From Candidatus Chloroheliaceae bacterium (GTDB taxonomy: Bacteria > Chloroflexota > Chloroflexia > Chloroheliales > Chloroheliaceae), in contig JACAUC010000010.1 of NCBI GenBank assembly GCA_013390945.1, positions 1-51,803 of the forward strand: a DNA stretch of 51,803 nucleotides, given 5' to 3'. A model generated the notes under the pieces. That model was not told where the DNA came from, searched no databases, and worked only from the letters and a program-made list of their open reading frames with translations. How positions within the stretch are numbered: the stretch's first letter is position 1; each line of letters opens with the position of its first letter. This document shows, one piece after another, positions 41,936 through 50,781 of the stretch. The position numbers were made by a program, and so were the translations under genes.

Positions 41936-42526
41936 TCAATCAAATTTAACTTTGCTATAAATCGAGGCCAGCGTCAATTTAAACCTGCCGCCACTGAGGT
42001 GTAGAGTTAGGCTATCGTTGGGTTGCAGGTAACTTCGCAATAGCCAACCTTGATTCGTGCGCTGGTAATGATCCACTGCGTAGCACTCCTGATCTATCAA
42101 GAGGTAATGTTGCAGGCTGGTTAATGCCCGGTATAGCACAAATTTATCTTTTCGGTCATAGCTCTCGGTAGAAGGTGACAACACTTCCACCAATAGAATC
42201 GGATTAGTAATAATATCGTGGCGAAGATTTCCCTCTTCATTCTTAAAAAATTCAACTTCGCCACAAACCACCGTTGTATCAGGGTAAGTATAAAAACCAC
42301 TGGCACTGACCTGCACCTTTAAATCACTGTTAAAAACAGAGCAAGGCCGATTCCTGAGCTTGAGATTTAGCGCGGTACTGATATTGACGCAGATCTGGCT
42401 ATGTCGGGCCGAACCTCCGGCCATTGCATAAATCTGGCCTTTATAATACTCACTCTTAGATTCTGACCCATCTTCCAACGCCAAGTACTCTTCCGGCGTA
42501 TAATATATTTTGGTTGGCTGAAACAT
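41936..42526 (-). CDS. Uma2-family (DUF820) putative endonuclease
   Basis: The protein has 196 residues, the usual length. It matches the Uma2 family, which has a PD-(D/E)xK nuclease fold. It starts with YTPEEYLALED and has GGSARHSQICVNI. The likely catalytic set is in YPDTTVVCG, LLVEVLSPSTESYDR and the Lys of KDKFVLY. Such genes occur in many copies in cyanobacteria and Chloroflexota; their role (transposon-derived, regulatory or defensive) is unsettled. AAGGACA precedes the ATG. It lies 30 bp after methylmalonyl-CoA epimerase on the same strand and may be cotranscribed with it. Confidence 0.85.
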   Translation of the reverse strand: MFQPTKIYYTPEEYLALEDGSESKSEYYKGQIYAMAGGSARHSQICVNISTALNLKLRNRPCSVFNSDLKVQVSASGFYTYPDTTVVCGEVEFFKNEEGNLRHDIITNPILLVEVLSPSTESYDRKDKFVLYRALTSLQHYLLIDQECYAVDHYQRTNQGWLLRSYLQPNDSLTLHLSGGRFKLTLASIYSKVKFD

Positions 42527-42556
42527 GTTAAATTGTCCTTACAAACGGACAATTTC

Positions 42557-42970
42557 CTACTCTTTAGGGGCATCTTGGCTTAGCTCGATTAGTACCCCAT
42601 TGCTGGATTTAGGATGGACGAAAGCTACTTGTTTGTGATGTGCGCCAGCGCGAGGTTCTTTGTCAATCAGTTGTAGACCGCGCTCTTTCATTTCGGTCAG
42701 CGTTTCGGAGACGCTATCTACATCCAGACAAAGGTGGTGAATACCCTCCCCACGCTTGGCAATGAACTTGGCAATGGGCGACTCCTCGTTAAGGGGTTCT
42801 AACAATTCCAAGCGGGTCTCCCCTATCGGCAGAAAAGCTACCCGTACCCCTTGTCCTTCCACTATCTCATAGCCCATATTTTCTAGGCCCAGAGCATCGG
42901 CGTAAAAGCCTAACACACTGTCAATATTCTTAACCGCAATGCCAATATGATCAATTTTCTTGATACTCAT
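42557..42970 (-). CDS. mce: Methylmalonyl-CoA epimerase
   Basis: The protein has 137 residues and two glyoxalase-fold halves. It interconverts (2R)- and (2S)-methylmalonyl-CoA between propionyl-CoA carboxylase and the B12-dependent mutase. Metal ligands are visible as H8 (IDHIGIAV), H78/H79 (GEGIHHLCLDV) and E129 (GVLIELS). The residue that acts as base is likely the Glu of the ELLEPL segment. AGAGGAG lies 8 nt before the ATG, and a good promoter is at 43030-43058. Mutase and carboxylase genes are not in the window. Confidence 0.92.
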   Translation of the reverse strand: MSIKKIDHIGIAVKNIDSVLGFYADALGLENMGYEIVEGQGVRVAFLPIGETRLELLEPLNEESPIAKFIAKRGEGIHHLCLDVDSVSETLTEMKERGLQLIDKEPRAGAHHKQVAFVHPKSSNGVLIELSQDAPKE

Positions 42971-43029
42971 TTTAAAACTCCTCTTTTAGCAGATTTCTAA
43001 CCTAATTGGTCGTTTTCTCTCGTACCACA

Positions 43030-43058
43030 ATTTTAGCAGGGAAAGGTTAGCCTGACAA
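43030..43058 (-). promoter_or_regulatory. Promoter of methylmalonyl-CoA epimerase
   Basis: On the minus strand TTGTCA (43058-43053) and TAAAAT (43035-43030) are 17 nt apart, about 60 nt before the start codon. Confidence 0.6.
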
Positions 43059-43153
43059 CTTGCCCGATTTGTTGATTAGGGCTGTTGCGCTGGTAATACC
43101 TTGCTCCCTCGCTGGACTGGATAGGTTATGGCATAGAAGTTGCATACCCTATC

Positions 43154-43177
43154 TTGAATAATCCCCGGATTATTCAA
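43154..43177. repeat. Perfect 11-bp inverted repeat in a divergent gap
   Basis: TTGAATAATCC and GGATTATTCAA pair perfectly around a 2-nt loop. Both flanking genes point away from it, so it is unlikely to be a terminator; it could be an operator or a mobile-repeat remnant. Confidence 0.6.
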
Positions 43178-43340
43178 CAGTCCGATTTATTTGATTTATG
43201 AAAAGGGAAGTTCAGATGACCTACTAGCTAAAGCAGGGAGCTTTAGGGCGCATAGAGTTCTGGTGAAACAAAAGGCACTAGCTCTCCGTAGATTTTAGGG
43301 TATTTCTGTGGGAAGCCAATTCAAAGCAAGGAGAAAGTTA

Positions 43341-44300
43341 ATGTCGCTTCTGCTAGAGCAGGTGAGCAAGGCTTTTACCAACGTGCAGGCAGTTGACCAT
43401 CTTTCGTTGGAGGTAGGGCAGGGGCATATCTTTGGCTTTCTAGGGCCAAATGGAGCCGGAAAAACTACCACTATCCGTATGATCTTGGATATTATTCGCC
43501 CGGATGCAGGCCAAATTACTTGGAACGGAGTCACGGTCGGAGAAGTGTCACGCCGGGCTTGGGGCTACCTACCGGAAGAACGCGGCCTTTACCCCAAAAT
43601 GGCGGTGGACGAACAACTGATTTTCTTGGCTCGTCTCTACGGTATACCAAAAGCCCAAGCCGTAAAAGACCTAAACGAGTGGTTGGAGCGGTTTCAAATT
43701 ACCGAAAACCGCAAGAAAAAAGTGGAAGAACTGAGCAAAGGTAATCAACAAAAAATTCAGTTTCTTGCCACCATTTTGCACGATCCCGATATTTTGATAA
43801 TGGACGAACCTTTTACTGGCCTTGATCCGGTTAACGTTAATTTGCTCAAGAGTGCCTTCCTAGAGATGCACCAGCGAGGTAAGACCATTATCTTCTCTAC
43901 GCATCAAATGGAGCAGGTAGAGGAGCTTTGCGAGGAGATTGCTATTATTGATAAGGGAAAGATTGTAGTCGGTGGTTCACTCCGGCAGGTTAAGCGTTCG
44001 AGTGGGCGGAAGTTACTGCGATTGGCCCTCGATAATGACCCGGTAATTGCTTGGCTAGATCAGATGTCGGGAGTAAAAGTAACCAAACGCCGCCAAGATT
44101 ATGTTGAAATGGAATTAAGTACTCCGGTTCTCCCGGAAGAGGTTTTGCAGGCGGCACTGCACCAAGGTGGTTCGGTTACGCGGTTTGAGGTGGTGGAACC
44201 TAGCTTGAGTGATATTTTTATTGAGCGGGTGGGTGGTATTACCAATGGTCAGGCTATTGCCGCACCGGAGCAGGCCGACTTTGTTCAAACACTTGGCTAG
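43341..44300 (+). CDS. ABC transporter ATP-binding protein (NatA-like)
   Basis: The protein has 319 residues from the ATG at 43341, which follows AAGGAGA by 7 nt. An in-frame GTG at 43308 would add 11 residues but lacks such a site. The nucleotide-binding domain shows GPNGAGKTTTIRMIL, a signature reduced to LSKGNQQKIQF, Walker B DILIMDEPFTGLDP and the H-loop FSTHQMEQVEEL. The LSKGNQQK signature and the C-terminal ~90 residues are characteristic of NatA/YhaQ-like exporters. It works with the permease that starts 24 bp downstream. Confidence 0.9.
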   Translation: MSLLLEQVSKAFTNVQAVDHLSLEVGQGHIFGFLGPNGAGKTTTIRMILDIIRPDAGQITWNGVTVGEVSRRAWGYLPEERGLYPKMAVDEQLIFLARLYGIPKAQAVKDLNEWLERFQITENRKKKVEELSKGNQQKIQFLATILHDPDILIMDEPFTGLDPVNVNLLKSAFLEMHQRGKTIIFSTHQMEQVEELCEEIAIIDKGKIVVGGSLRQVKRSSGRKLLRLALDNDPVIAWLDQMSGVKVTKRRQDYVEMELSTPVLPEEVLQAALHQGGSVTRFEVVEPSLSDIFIERVGGITNGQAIAAPEQADFVQTLG

Positions 44301-44323
44301 AACGACGTTGGGAGAATTAGAAA

Positions 44324-45742
44324 GTGCAACTTCTTAAACCTAAAAAGCCGAAACAAGATAACCCTAGCAACCATAGCATTAATCCAGCGGATTTGGCCTT
44401 TACCGCACGTGGCAAGACTTGGCGCAATATTCGGCTCATTCTAGTGCGGGAATACCTAGCGCGGGTGCGCCGCAAGATATTTGTAATTTCAACGGTAATA
44501 CTGGTATTGATGGTAGTGGTTTCCTCGTTTGTTCCAACCATAATTCAGTGGTTTAGCTCCAACTTCCAAACTAAATTAGCCGTGATTGTCTCCACCGGGC
44601 CAGTGGCCGGGCAGGATGCGATCACCTACTTGAATCAAGCTCTTAACTTGACCAGTACTGTTGGTGGTACGGATGTGTCGGGTTCAAATGCGGCCTATAA
44701 AATTACTCAAGCTCAACCAACAGAAGCTAACACACTCCGTAAGAAGGTGCAGGATGGTGATCTCGACACCCTTTTGACCATCAATCGGAACCAGAATGGC
44801 GATTTGATCTTTGATTACTATACCAAAAATGGTATGGAGGGGTTGGGTAGTGTCCGCCTTAGTCAAGCTTTGACTATTTTGGCTCTCAATGACCGTTTGG
44901 ATCGTTCCGGTCTGTCCCAGAATCAGATCGCCCAGCTTTTCACTCCGCCTGAAATCAAAGCCACCAGCGTCAGCGATGAAAAAGCGGGCGGTAAGACCGC
45001 CGAGGAGCGAGCAGCTTCTTATATTGTCGCTCTCTTCTTGGTGATAGTACTCTTTAGCACCATCTATAACTATGGGGTAGCGATTGCCCAAGGTGCCGCC
45101 GAGGAGAAGACTAACCGGATAATGGAGATTATGATCTCAGCGGCTACCCCTTTTCAACTTATGATGGGCAAGATTATTGGCATTGGGTTGGTTGGGTTTA
45201 CTCAAGTTTCTATCGTTGCCAGCAGTGGCGTGGCGGCTTCTTTGCTCCAGAATCCGATTAAAGAGGCTTTGTTGGGCAATAAGACTGGTGGTGTTCAAAT
45301 TGACATAACCAAAATCTCTATCAACGCCCTAGTCTTCTTTCTGATCTTCTACATCCTTGGGTTTATGCTCTATGCCGCGCTTTATGCGGCGGTTGGGTCG
45401 CTCGTTAGTCGTCAGGAGGATGTTCAGGGAGCCTTGACTCCGCTTAGTTTCCTGAACATCGGAGCCTATATGGTAGCAGTTTTTAGCCTGCAGGCGATTG
45501 ATGCGACGTGGGTGACGGTGCTTTCGTATTTTCCCTTCTTCACCCCAATCCTGATGTTCTCCCGACTAGTGCTAGGGAGCGCACAGTGGTGGGAAGGTCT
45601 ACTTTCGGTAATTATTCTGCTCATTTTCACTATCATCTTTACGTGGCTCTCTTCGCGGGTCTATCGGGCGGGAGTGCTGCTTTATGGTCGTAAACCCACT
45701 ACCGGCCAGATTTTTAAATTAATGTGGGCCAAAGGTAAATAA
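44324..45742 (+). CDS. ABC-2 type permease (NatB/YhaP-like)
   Basis: The protein has 472 residues. One N-terminal membrane helix (about 45-68) is followed by an external domain of ~170 residues and then five to six C-terminal helices. This is the NatB/YhaP (ABC2_membrane_3) plan. The motif AAEEKTNRIMEIMISAATPFQLMMGK sits in the cytoplasmic turn and is conserved in that group. The start is a GTG 8 nt after GGGAGA. It forms an operon with the ATPase upstream and the histidine phosphatase 10 bp downstream. Known relatives export sodium or respond to membrane-active agents; the substrate here is unknown. Confidence 0.88.
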   Translation: MQLLKPKKPKQDNPSNHSINPADLAFTARGKTWRNIRLILVREYLARVRRKIFVISTVILVLMVVVSSFVPTIIQWFSSNFQTKLAVIVSTGPVAGQDAITYLNQALNLTSTVGGTDVSGSNAAYKITQAQPTEANTLRKKVQDGDLDTLLTINRNQNGDLIFDYYTKNGMEGLGSVRLSQALTILALNDRLDRSGLSQNQIAQLFTPPEIKATSVSDEKAGGKTAEERAASYIVALFLVIVLFSTIYNYGVAIAQGAAEEKTNRIMEIMISAATPFQLMMGKIIGIGLVGFTQVSIVASSGVAASLLQNPIKEALLGNKTGGVQIDITKISINALVFFLIFYILGFMLYAALYAAVGSLVSRQEDVQGALTPLSFLNIGAYMVAVFSLQAIDATWVTVLSYFPFFTPILMFSRLVLGSAQWWEGLLSVIILLIFTIIFTWLSSRVYRAGVLLYGRKPTTGQIFKLMWAKGK

Positions 45743-45751
45743 GGAGTTTTC

Positions 45752-46549
45752 ATGTATTTTTATCTGGTTCGGCATGGTCAATCGCTCTGGAACGCTTCGG
45801 GACGGCATCAGGGCTGGCAAGATGTACCACTATCACCTCTGGGTGAGTTGCAAGCGGAGCGCATTGCCCAGCGTCTCAAGTCTCAAACTTTTGACTATAT
45901 GTTTACCAGCCCAATTAAACGTTGCTATGATACGGCTGCCGCCATTGTACAGGCTCAGGGTCGTCCTTTGGAGGATTTAACCGTGCGCGAAACTCTTAAA
46001 GAGGCTCGCTTGAGTGCCGAATTGGAGGGTTTGGCCGAAAAAGAAATTTTGAGGCGTTGGACACCTGAGCAGAAGCGACTTTTCCGCGAGGATTATTCCT
46101 TCAAATTTCCCGACGGCGAATCGGTCAAGGAGGTAATGGCTCGGATGGTAGAGGAGTTTCAGGCGATTGCCGCCCTAAGCGAAGAGGCTTTCCCCCATCC
46201 CGAAGAGGAGCCTGATGCGTCCGCCGATAATGACCCAGAAGGTAGCCAAGTAGCCACAGGTCGCGATGCTGCCGTCCCCAAAACCCAAATTCCCCAAAAG
46301 AGTGCCTTGATTGTGGCGCACCGAATCAACCTTCAGCTCTTTATCTTGTACGCGATGGACGCGCTCGATTCGATAGTACGCTATCAGGGTAACATTGACC
46401 GTATGGAAATCTCGAACTGCGCTTTAAGTGTCTTGGAAGTAAATCTAAAAGGAAAGCAACCTTACTACCGTCTACTAACTGTCAATGATATGACCCACCT
46501 AACAGGGCTTACTCCCCCAAAACCTTCCGCCGAAGAAGCACCGAAATAG
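45752..46549 (+). CDS. Histidine phosphatase family protein
   Basis: The protein has 265 residues. It belongs to the phosphoglycerate mutase-like phosphatases. The phospho-accepting H8 is in LVRHGQSLWNASGRHQGWQD. The second conserved His is in ALIVAHRINLQ, where the usual HG is HR. Residues ~150-185 are a Pro/Asp-rich insertion (EEEPDASADNDPEGSQ), longer than in typical members. AAGGAG lies close before the ATG, and the gene is 10 bp after the permease, so it is cotranscribed. A phosphatase acting on a small molecule is likely, but the substrate is not evident. Confidence 0.85.
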   Translation: MYFYLVRHGQSLWNASGRHQGWQDVPLSPLGELQAERIAQRLKSQTFDYMFTSPIKRCYDTAAAIVQAQGRPLEDLTVRETLKEARLSAELEGLAEKEILRRWTPEQKRLFREDYSFKFPDGESVKEVMARMVEEFQAIAALSEEAFPHPEEEPDASADNDPEGSQVATGRDAAVPKTQIPQKSALIVAHRINLQLFILYAMDALDSIVRYQGNIDRMEISNCALSVLEVNLKGKQPYYRLLTVNDMTHLTGLTPPKPSAEEAPK

Positions 46550-46647
46550 CTTGGCGTTTCTTCGGCCCCAAACCTTATCGCCTCGATGATTACAGGTTAA
46601 AATAAGTAGTTTGGTTGGGCTACTTTCATCCACGCACTTTTGGAATC

Positions 46648-46676
46648 TTGACAAGGGTAAAGGCGTGTGTTATGTT
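46648..46676 (+). promoter_or_regulatory. Promoter of the flippase-like membrane protein gene
   Basis: TTGACA (46648-46653) and TATGTT (46671-46676) are 17 nt apart, about 60 nt before the start at 46743. It separates this gene from the ABC/phosphatase operon upstream. Confidence 0.6.
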
Positions 46677-46742
46677 CGCAAGGTGTAGGAACCGTGTAGC
46701 TGCGTGCAGATTAAGAAAGGCGAATAGGGTTTTCAGGAAACG

Positions 46743-47768
46743 ATGAAACAACTTAAATTCTGGATAGGGTTGGTGGTAAGTGTAGTTTGTATCTGGTTTG
46801 CATTGCAGGGTATTCAATTTGACAAAGTTGGGGATTCACTTGGTAGCCTCAATTGGCTCTATTTGCTACTTTACATCCCCCCCTATTTTATTGTACTTGG
46901 ACTTAAAGTAACTCGTTGGCATCTCCTCTTCTATCCTGACTCTCGGGTTCACTACCCCCGGCTTTTCAGTTCTCTGATGATTAGCTATCTGTGGAATACC
47001 ATCTTACCCGCTCGGTTAGGAGAAGTGGTACGGGCTTATGTGGTAAGCCGCAGTGAAAAGATTGGGGTCGCCCGCGTTCTTTCCACCATCCTCTTGGAAA
47101 AGATTCTGGACATTATCACGATGATGCTCTTCTTGCTGATTTTGCTCCCCTTTTTGTCGGTGGAAGATTGGATCAAGCAATCGGCCTTGATACTGGGCGG
47201 TGGTGTACTTCTGGGTTTTCTAGTTTGTATGTTAATGGCGGCTCGAAGGCGCGAAGCGGAAAAGGTGATCGGTTGGTTTCTCAATAAACTGCCTGCAAAG
47301 ATTAGTAGCAAGTTGGATAAATTTGTCGTCGAAATCTTAGATAGTCTGAAGGTCTTGCTCAATTTCAAAATTAGCCTAAACCTTTGGTTCCAATCTATCT
47401 TAATGTGGTGCTTCAACATCACACTTTATCTACTGATTGCTTGGGCGATAAATCTTAATATGACTTTTGAGCAGGGTGTGCTGGTGATGATAACGACTAA
47501 CTTGGGTATGGCGGTTCCCTCCTCACCGGGCTATGTAGGTAGTTTTGAACTGGTTATCAAATTAACCTTGCTGCCTTTCTTTCCAGGTAAGGAATCGCTT
47601 ATTCTCACCTTTGCACTGCTTCAGCATGTGGTCTCTTTTCTCCCAGTGATTATTTTGGGAGCCTTTTATTCTTGGCGCGAGGGTTTATCTTTAGGTAAGG
47701 TGGAGCAGGTCAAGCCAAGTGAATATTCGGAAGAGGATGCCATCTCTTCCAGCAAGTCGGGCTTATAG
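46743..47768 (+). CDS. YbhN/AglD-like (UPF0104) lysylphosphatidylglycerol synthase-type membrane protein
   Basis: The protein has 341 residues and about eight membrane segments. The hallmark is SYLWNTILPARLGEVVRAYVVSRSEKIG followed by LSTILLEKILDI. Towards the end come NLGMAVPSSPGYVGSFE and LLQHVVSFLPVIILG. The fold is shared by the flippase part of MprF and by archaeal AglD. Relatives are linked to lipid or polyprenyl-glycan handling, so a lipid transport role is inferred. There is no synthetase domain. AGGAAACG precedes the ATG. Its 3' end faces that of the GGDEF gene, 25 bp away. Confidence 0.85.
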   Translation: MKQLKFWIGLVVSVVCIWFALQGIQFDKVGDSLGSLNWLYLLLYIPPYFIVLGLKVTRWHLLFYPDSRVHYPRLFSSLMISYLWNTILPARLGEVVRAYVVSRSEKIGVARVLSTILLEKILDIITMMLFLLILLPFLSVEDWIKQSALILGGGVLLGFLVCMLMAARRREAEKVIGWFLNKLPAKISSKLDKFVVEILDSLKVLLNFKISLNLWFQSILMWCFNITLYLLIAWAINLNMTFEQGVLVMITTNLGMAVPSSPGYVGSFELVIKLTLLPFFPGKESLILTFALLQHVVSFLPVIILGAFYSWREGLSLGKVEQVKPSEYSEEDAISSSKSGL

Positions 47769-47793
47769 CCTGAAATGAGAAAGGAGGCCAAGC

Positions 47794-50247
47794 TTATTCT
47801 AACTCTTCCGGTTGGAAATTTTCATCAAAGTTTATTTCCTCCTCCAAACATATTTCGCTGAGATCTGGTTGAGGTGGAGAAGTAAAATTGGTTTCTTGGC
47901 TAAATTCTTCTGGGCTTCCAACTTTATCCTCGAAAATTTCTAATTCGGTCGAGTTCTCCTTGAATGAGCCAATGATTTGTTCCTCGTGGTTTAAGATTGG
48001 GGGATGGGGAGTGGCAGGTTTGAGTCGGTCATCTACATATTCGGAGGGTCGCACCCGTTTACGGAAATTAAGCTTGTTGACATCAATAGTGCGGTCGTAG
48101 ATTACCGAGCGATTTTTGCCAATCTCCTTAGCCCGGTACATAGCCGAGTCAGCGTTCTCAAAGAGTTCGGTGCCAGAGGTAGCATCGGTGGGGAAAGAGG
48201 CAATGCCAATGCTCATGGTTACCCTGCACTCTTCTTCGGCTCCAATAATTACCTCATCAATAATTACTTGTATATCTACCGCGCTGGTACGAATACGTTC
48301 GGCTACGATAAAAGCTTCGAGTGGTTGGGTATCGGGTAGTAGTAAACAGAGTTCATCGCCCCCATAGCGAAAGGGTATATCGGTATTGCGGCATTTATCC
48401 CGAATAAGTTGACCAATATGAGCCAGTAAAACATCCCCATGTGAATGACCATAAAAGTCATTATACCATTTTAGCCGATCCAGATCCATTACCATCAGGC
48501 TAAGTGGTCGTTGTTGACGTTCGGCCCGTTTCATTTCACGCTCAATACGATCCCAAAATTCCCGTTTATTATAGAGTTTGGTGAGTGGGTCAGTTCGTGC
48601 CAGCAGGTCAACTTGCTCAAAGAGGTGGGCCCGTTCGGCCGCTACGGCGATTTGTTTACAGATACTCAAAGCCAAGGCAAAATCACTTCCCCAGAAGGCA
48701 TAGGGGCGATAACTACCCAGATGTAGTATCCCATAAGTCTGCTCTTGGGTTTTAATTGGCACACACAAATGTGATTGAATACCGTCAAAGCCCTCTAGTA
48801 CCCCGCAAGTTTCTTTGCCCGGTAAATTCACGGCCATATAGGGCTCATTTTGGCGTAAGGCTTCACAATTATGGACGGTTTTTTGGTGGTGTGGTTTATT
48901 ATAGTTACGTCCACTTAGCACCGGATGAGTAATTTCGTGACGGCGGAGCCGATGGACGCGCTCTTGGTGCTGAAACTCTTTATCATCCACTGCCTCTAGT
49001 TTGAAGTTAGCAATTGGATTTTGTAAGGTGGTCTTATTATCAAATTTGGATGAAGCGTTTGGGTTATACCAATTTGCTTCTTTCGCTTCTGTCGAAAGAC
49101 CCGCTAAGGTCTCTGGTTCGGAGATTGCCATCAAGACTAATTCTTCGTTCTCTTTAATCAGATGAATCATACCTAGATCAAATTCAATGGCATTACCCAC
49201 CTCACCCAACGCCTTGCTATAGATTTCTTCAATACTGCTCAGACCGTTAATCGCGTTGATTACACCTAACAGACTCTCTTGTTGCTGGATCTGTTGGCGC
49301 AATTCGTCACTGAGTGCTTTAATCCGATAAATATCTTTTATAGCGATAACACCTGAGACCACTTCACCTTGGTCATCGGTTACTACATTGTAGTTGCTGG
49401 AGACCCAATTATCCTCGCCATCGTGGGTGCGGATCAGTACTTCGACATTGGAGACCGAAATACCGTAGCGGAAGGAACGCATAAGTGGACAATTTTGACA
49501 AAGCAGGCCCGCGTGGGGCGCGTGGGGTAGTAAAACTTCGCTACAGGTACGACCTAATACGTCCTCGGCTTTCCAGCCAGTTAAACTTTCGGCTCCCTTG
49601 CTGAAGAGTGATATTCGGAAGTCGCGACCCACTTCTATAAAGCCATCTACGGCGGCATCCAGCATTGCGAGGTGGCGGCGTTTTTCGGCCTCTAAGTGAT
49701 TTATCATATTCAGGTTTTTAAGCAGGGTTGCCATTATGACCGAGAGGGCTAGGAGCGTTTTGGCATCTTTATCATCAAAAGAACCCTTGATTTTATTCAT
49801 GACGGCGCAAACGCCTTGCTTGTGGCCTTCTATCTGAATCGGCACAGCCAAGATATTATGCACTTTGTCCTTCTTGAAAGAGAGGTTGGTCTCATTTAGG
49901 TAAAAGGGAGCAGTCTCTTGAAAAGCGGTGATAAAGACTTGGTAGCTGCTTTGAGGTTCGGCTTTTTTGTCGGTTTGGGAAAAATTAATCCGAAAATCAG
50001 CTAATTCCTCTTCTTCAAAGCCATAGACCGGTGTTAGGGAGACTAAGCAATTAGTCCTAGCATCATACTGTAGCAGAAGAGCTTTCTTTACCTGCAACGT
50101 TTCAGCCACTACCTTCAAAGCTTCAATTAGGGCTTGTTTTTGGGAGGTGTTAGCGCTAATAATTTGAGCAAGATGCTTCAAGCCTTCCATTTCACGGAAG
50201 GAATGTTCTTCACCACTCTCCAAATTTTGTTTAATTATTGATGACAT
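47794..50247 (-). CDS. GAF-PAS-GAF-GGDEF diguanylate cyclase-like protein
   Basis: The protein has 817 residues and no membrane segments. Domains in order are GAF (about 25-190), PAS (about 195-315, with a CQNCPLM cysteine pair), a second GAF (about 335-545) and GGDEF (about 555-720). An acidic tail of ~90 residues follows. The active-site motif is GGDEL instead of GGDEF, in RYGGDELCLLLPDTQ. The inhibitory I-site RxxD is intact as RNTD five residues before it. Cyclic di-GMP synthesis is likely but the F-to-L change leaves some doubt. No EAL domain is present. It converges with the flippase-like gene. Confidence 0.9.
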   Translation of the reverse strand: MSSIIKQNLESGEEHSFREMEGLKHLAQIISANTSQKQALIEALKVVAETLQVKKALLLQYDARTNCLVSLTPVYGFEEEELADFRINFSQTDKKAEPQSSYQVFITAFQETAPFYLNETNLSFKKDKVHNILAVPIQIEGHKQGVCAVMNKIKGSFDDKDAKTLLALSVIMATLLKNLNMINHLEAEKRRHLAMLDAAVDGFIEVGRDFRISLFSKGAESLTGWKAEDVLGRTCSEVLLPHAPHAGLLCQNCPLMRSFRYGISVSNVEVLIRTHDGEDNWVSSNYNVVTDDQGEVVSGVIAIKDIYRIKALSDELRQQIQQQESLLGVINAINGLSSIEEIYSKALGEVGNAIEFDLGMIHLIKENEELVLMAISEPETLAGLSTEAKEANWYNPNASSKFDNKTTLQNPIANFKLEAVDDKEFQHQERVHRLRRHEITHPVLSGRNYNKPHHQKTVHNCEALRQNEPYMAVNLPGKETCGVLEGFDGIQSHLCVPIKTQEQTYGILHLGSYRPYAFWGSDFALALSICKQIAVAAERAHLFEQVDLLARTDPLTKLYNKREFWDRIEREMKRAERQQRPLSLMVMDLDRLKWYNDFYGHSHGDVLLAHIGQLIRDKCRNTDIPFRYGGDELCLLLPDTQPLEAFIVAERIRTSAVDIQVIIDEVIIGAEEECRVTMSIGIASFPTDATSGTELFENADSAMYRAKEIGKNRSVIYDRTIDVNKLNFRKRVRPSEYVDDRLKPATPHPPILNHEEQIIGSFKENSTELEIFEDKVGSPEEFSQETNFTSPPQPDLSEICLEEEINFDENFQPEELE

Positions 50248-50491
50248 TCACAACCACCGGGTACACTAAATGACTTATAATTGATAAGACGCTAGGGTCT
50301 ATCCTCGGATGGTGTTCCGCTTTTTCAAGTCTCACTCTATGGAGTATCATAATACACTTTTTGTGAAAATGGAAGCACACGTCTCTTTTTAAAGTTTTAT
50401 ACTCCAGATGGTTGTTTTTCTTGAGGAATATCTTGCTAGTTAGGCAATCAGATTAGAAAATCTTTGACTTAAGCAACTATGCCTGCTTTAG

Positions 50492-50719
50492 CTATTCGGT
50501 AGCTTCAATTTCCACAGATATAATCCGACGAAAGAGCAAGTAACTACCTTGAAAAGGCCCACGTCCCTCTTGTTCCCAAAAGGTTCGGACATAGCCATAG
50601 GTAGGTGTAATCTTGGCGAGTTCCCAACCGGACTCGGCCATTTCAGTTATTACTTTATCAAAGCGGACAGCCAATTCTTCTTTGCGAAGGTGGCGGCGGG
50701 TATATTCCCAACGTTGCAT
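50492..50719 (-). CDS. Small DUF4177-like protein
   Basis: The protein has 75 residues. The pattern WEYTRRHL...MAESGWELAKITP...YLLFRR fits the DUF4177 family, small proteins with a conserved WEY, a GWEL and a final phenylalanine strand. The role is unknown. It lies 62 bp downstream of superoxide dismutase on the same strand and may be cotranscribed past the hairpin at 50739-50765. There is no strong Shine-Dalgarno. Confidence 0.65.
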   Translation of the reverse strand: MQRWEYTRRHLRKEELAVRFDKVITEMAESGWELAKITPTYGYVRTFWEQEGRGPFQGSYLLFRRIISVEIEATE

Positions 50720-50738
50720 AAACTTGTGGTAGGTCTGG

Positions 50739-50765
50739 GTGGTAAGGCATTTGCTACCTTACCAC
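50739..50765. terminator. Hairpin between superoxide dismutase and the DUF4177-like gene
   Basis: GTGGTAAGG (50739-50747) and CCTTACCAC (50757-50765) form a perfect 9-bp stem. On the minus strand no T-tract follows, so it may only lessen readthrough or stabilise the superoxide dismutase message. A T8 run lies on the plus strand about 10 nt after the stem. Confidence 0.4.
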
Positions 50766-50781
50766 TCACTATTAGTTTTTT

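Larger units (their letters stand above)
42971..43340. other. Divergent control region between mce and an ABC operon
   Basis: This gap of 370 bp contains the mce promoter (43030-43058), a strong hairpin (43154-43177) and a smaller one, CTAAAGC/GCTTTAG (43228-43246). A 13-mer TAGGGCTGTTGCG at 43077-43089 is the complement of one near 12766. No gene is supported. Confidence 0.5.

Noticed and set aside
41875..41961. Short plus-strand frame starting MEIEDYERY near the Uma2 gene
   Set aside because: It has only 28 codons, no upstream continuation and runs antisense into the Uma2 3' end; chance is enough to explain it.
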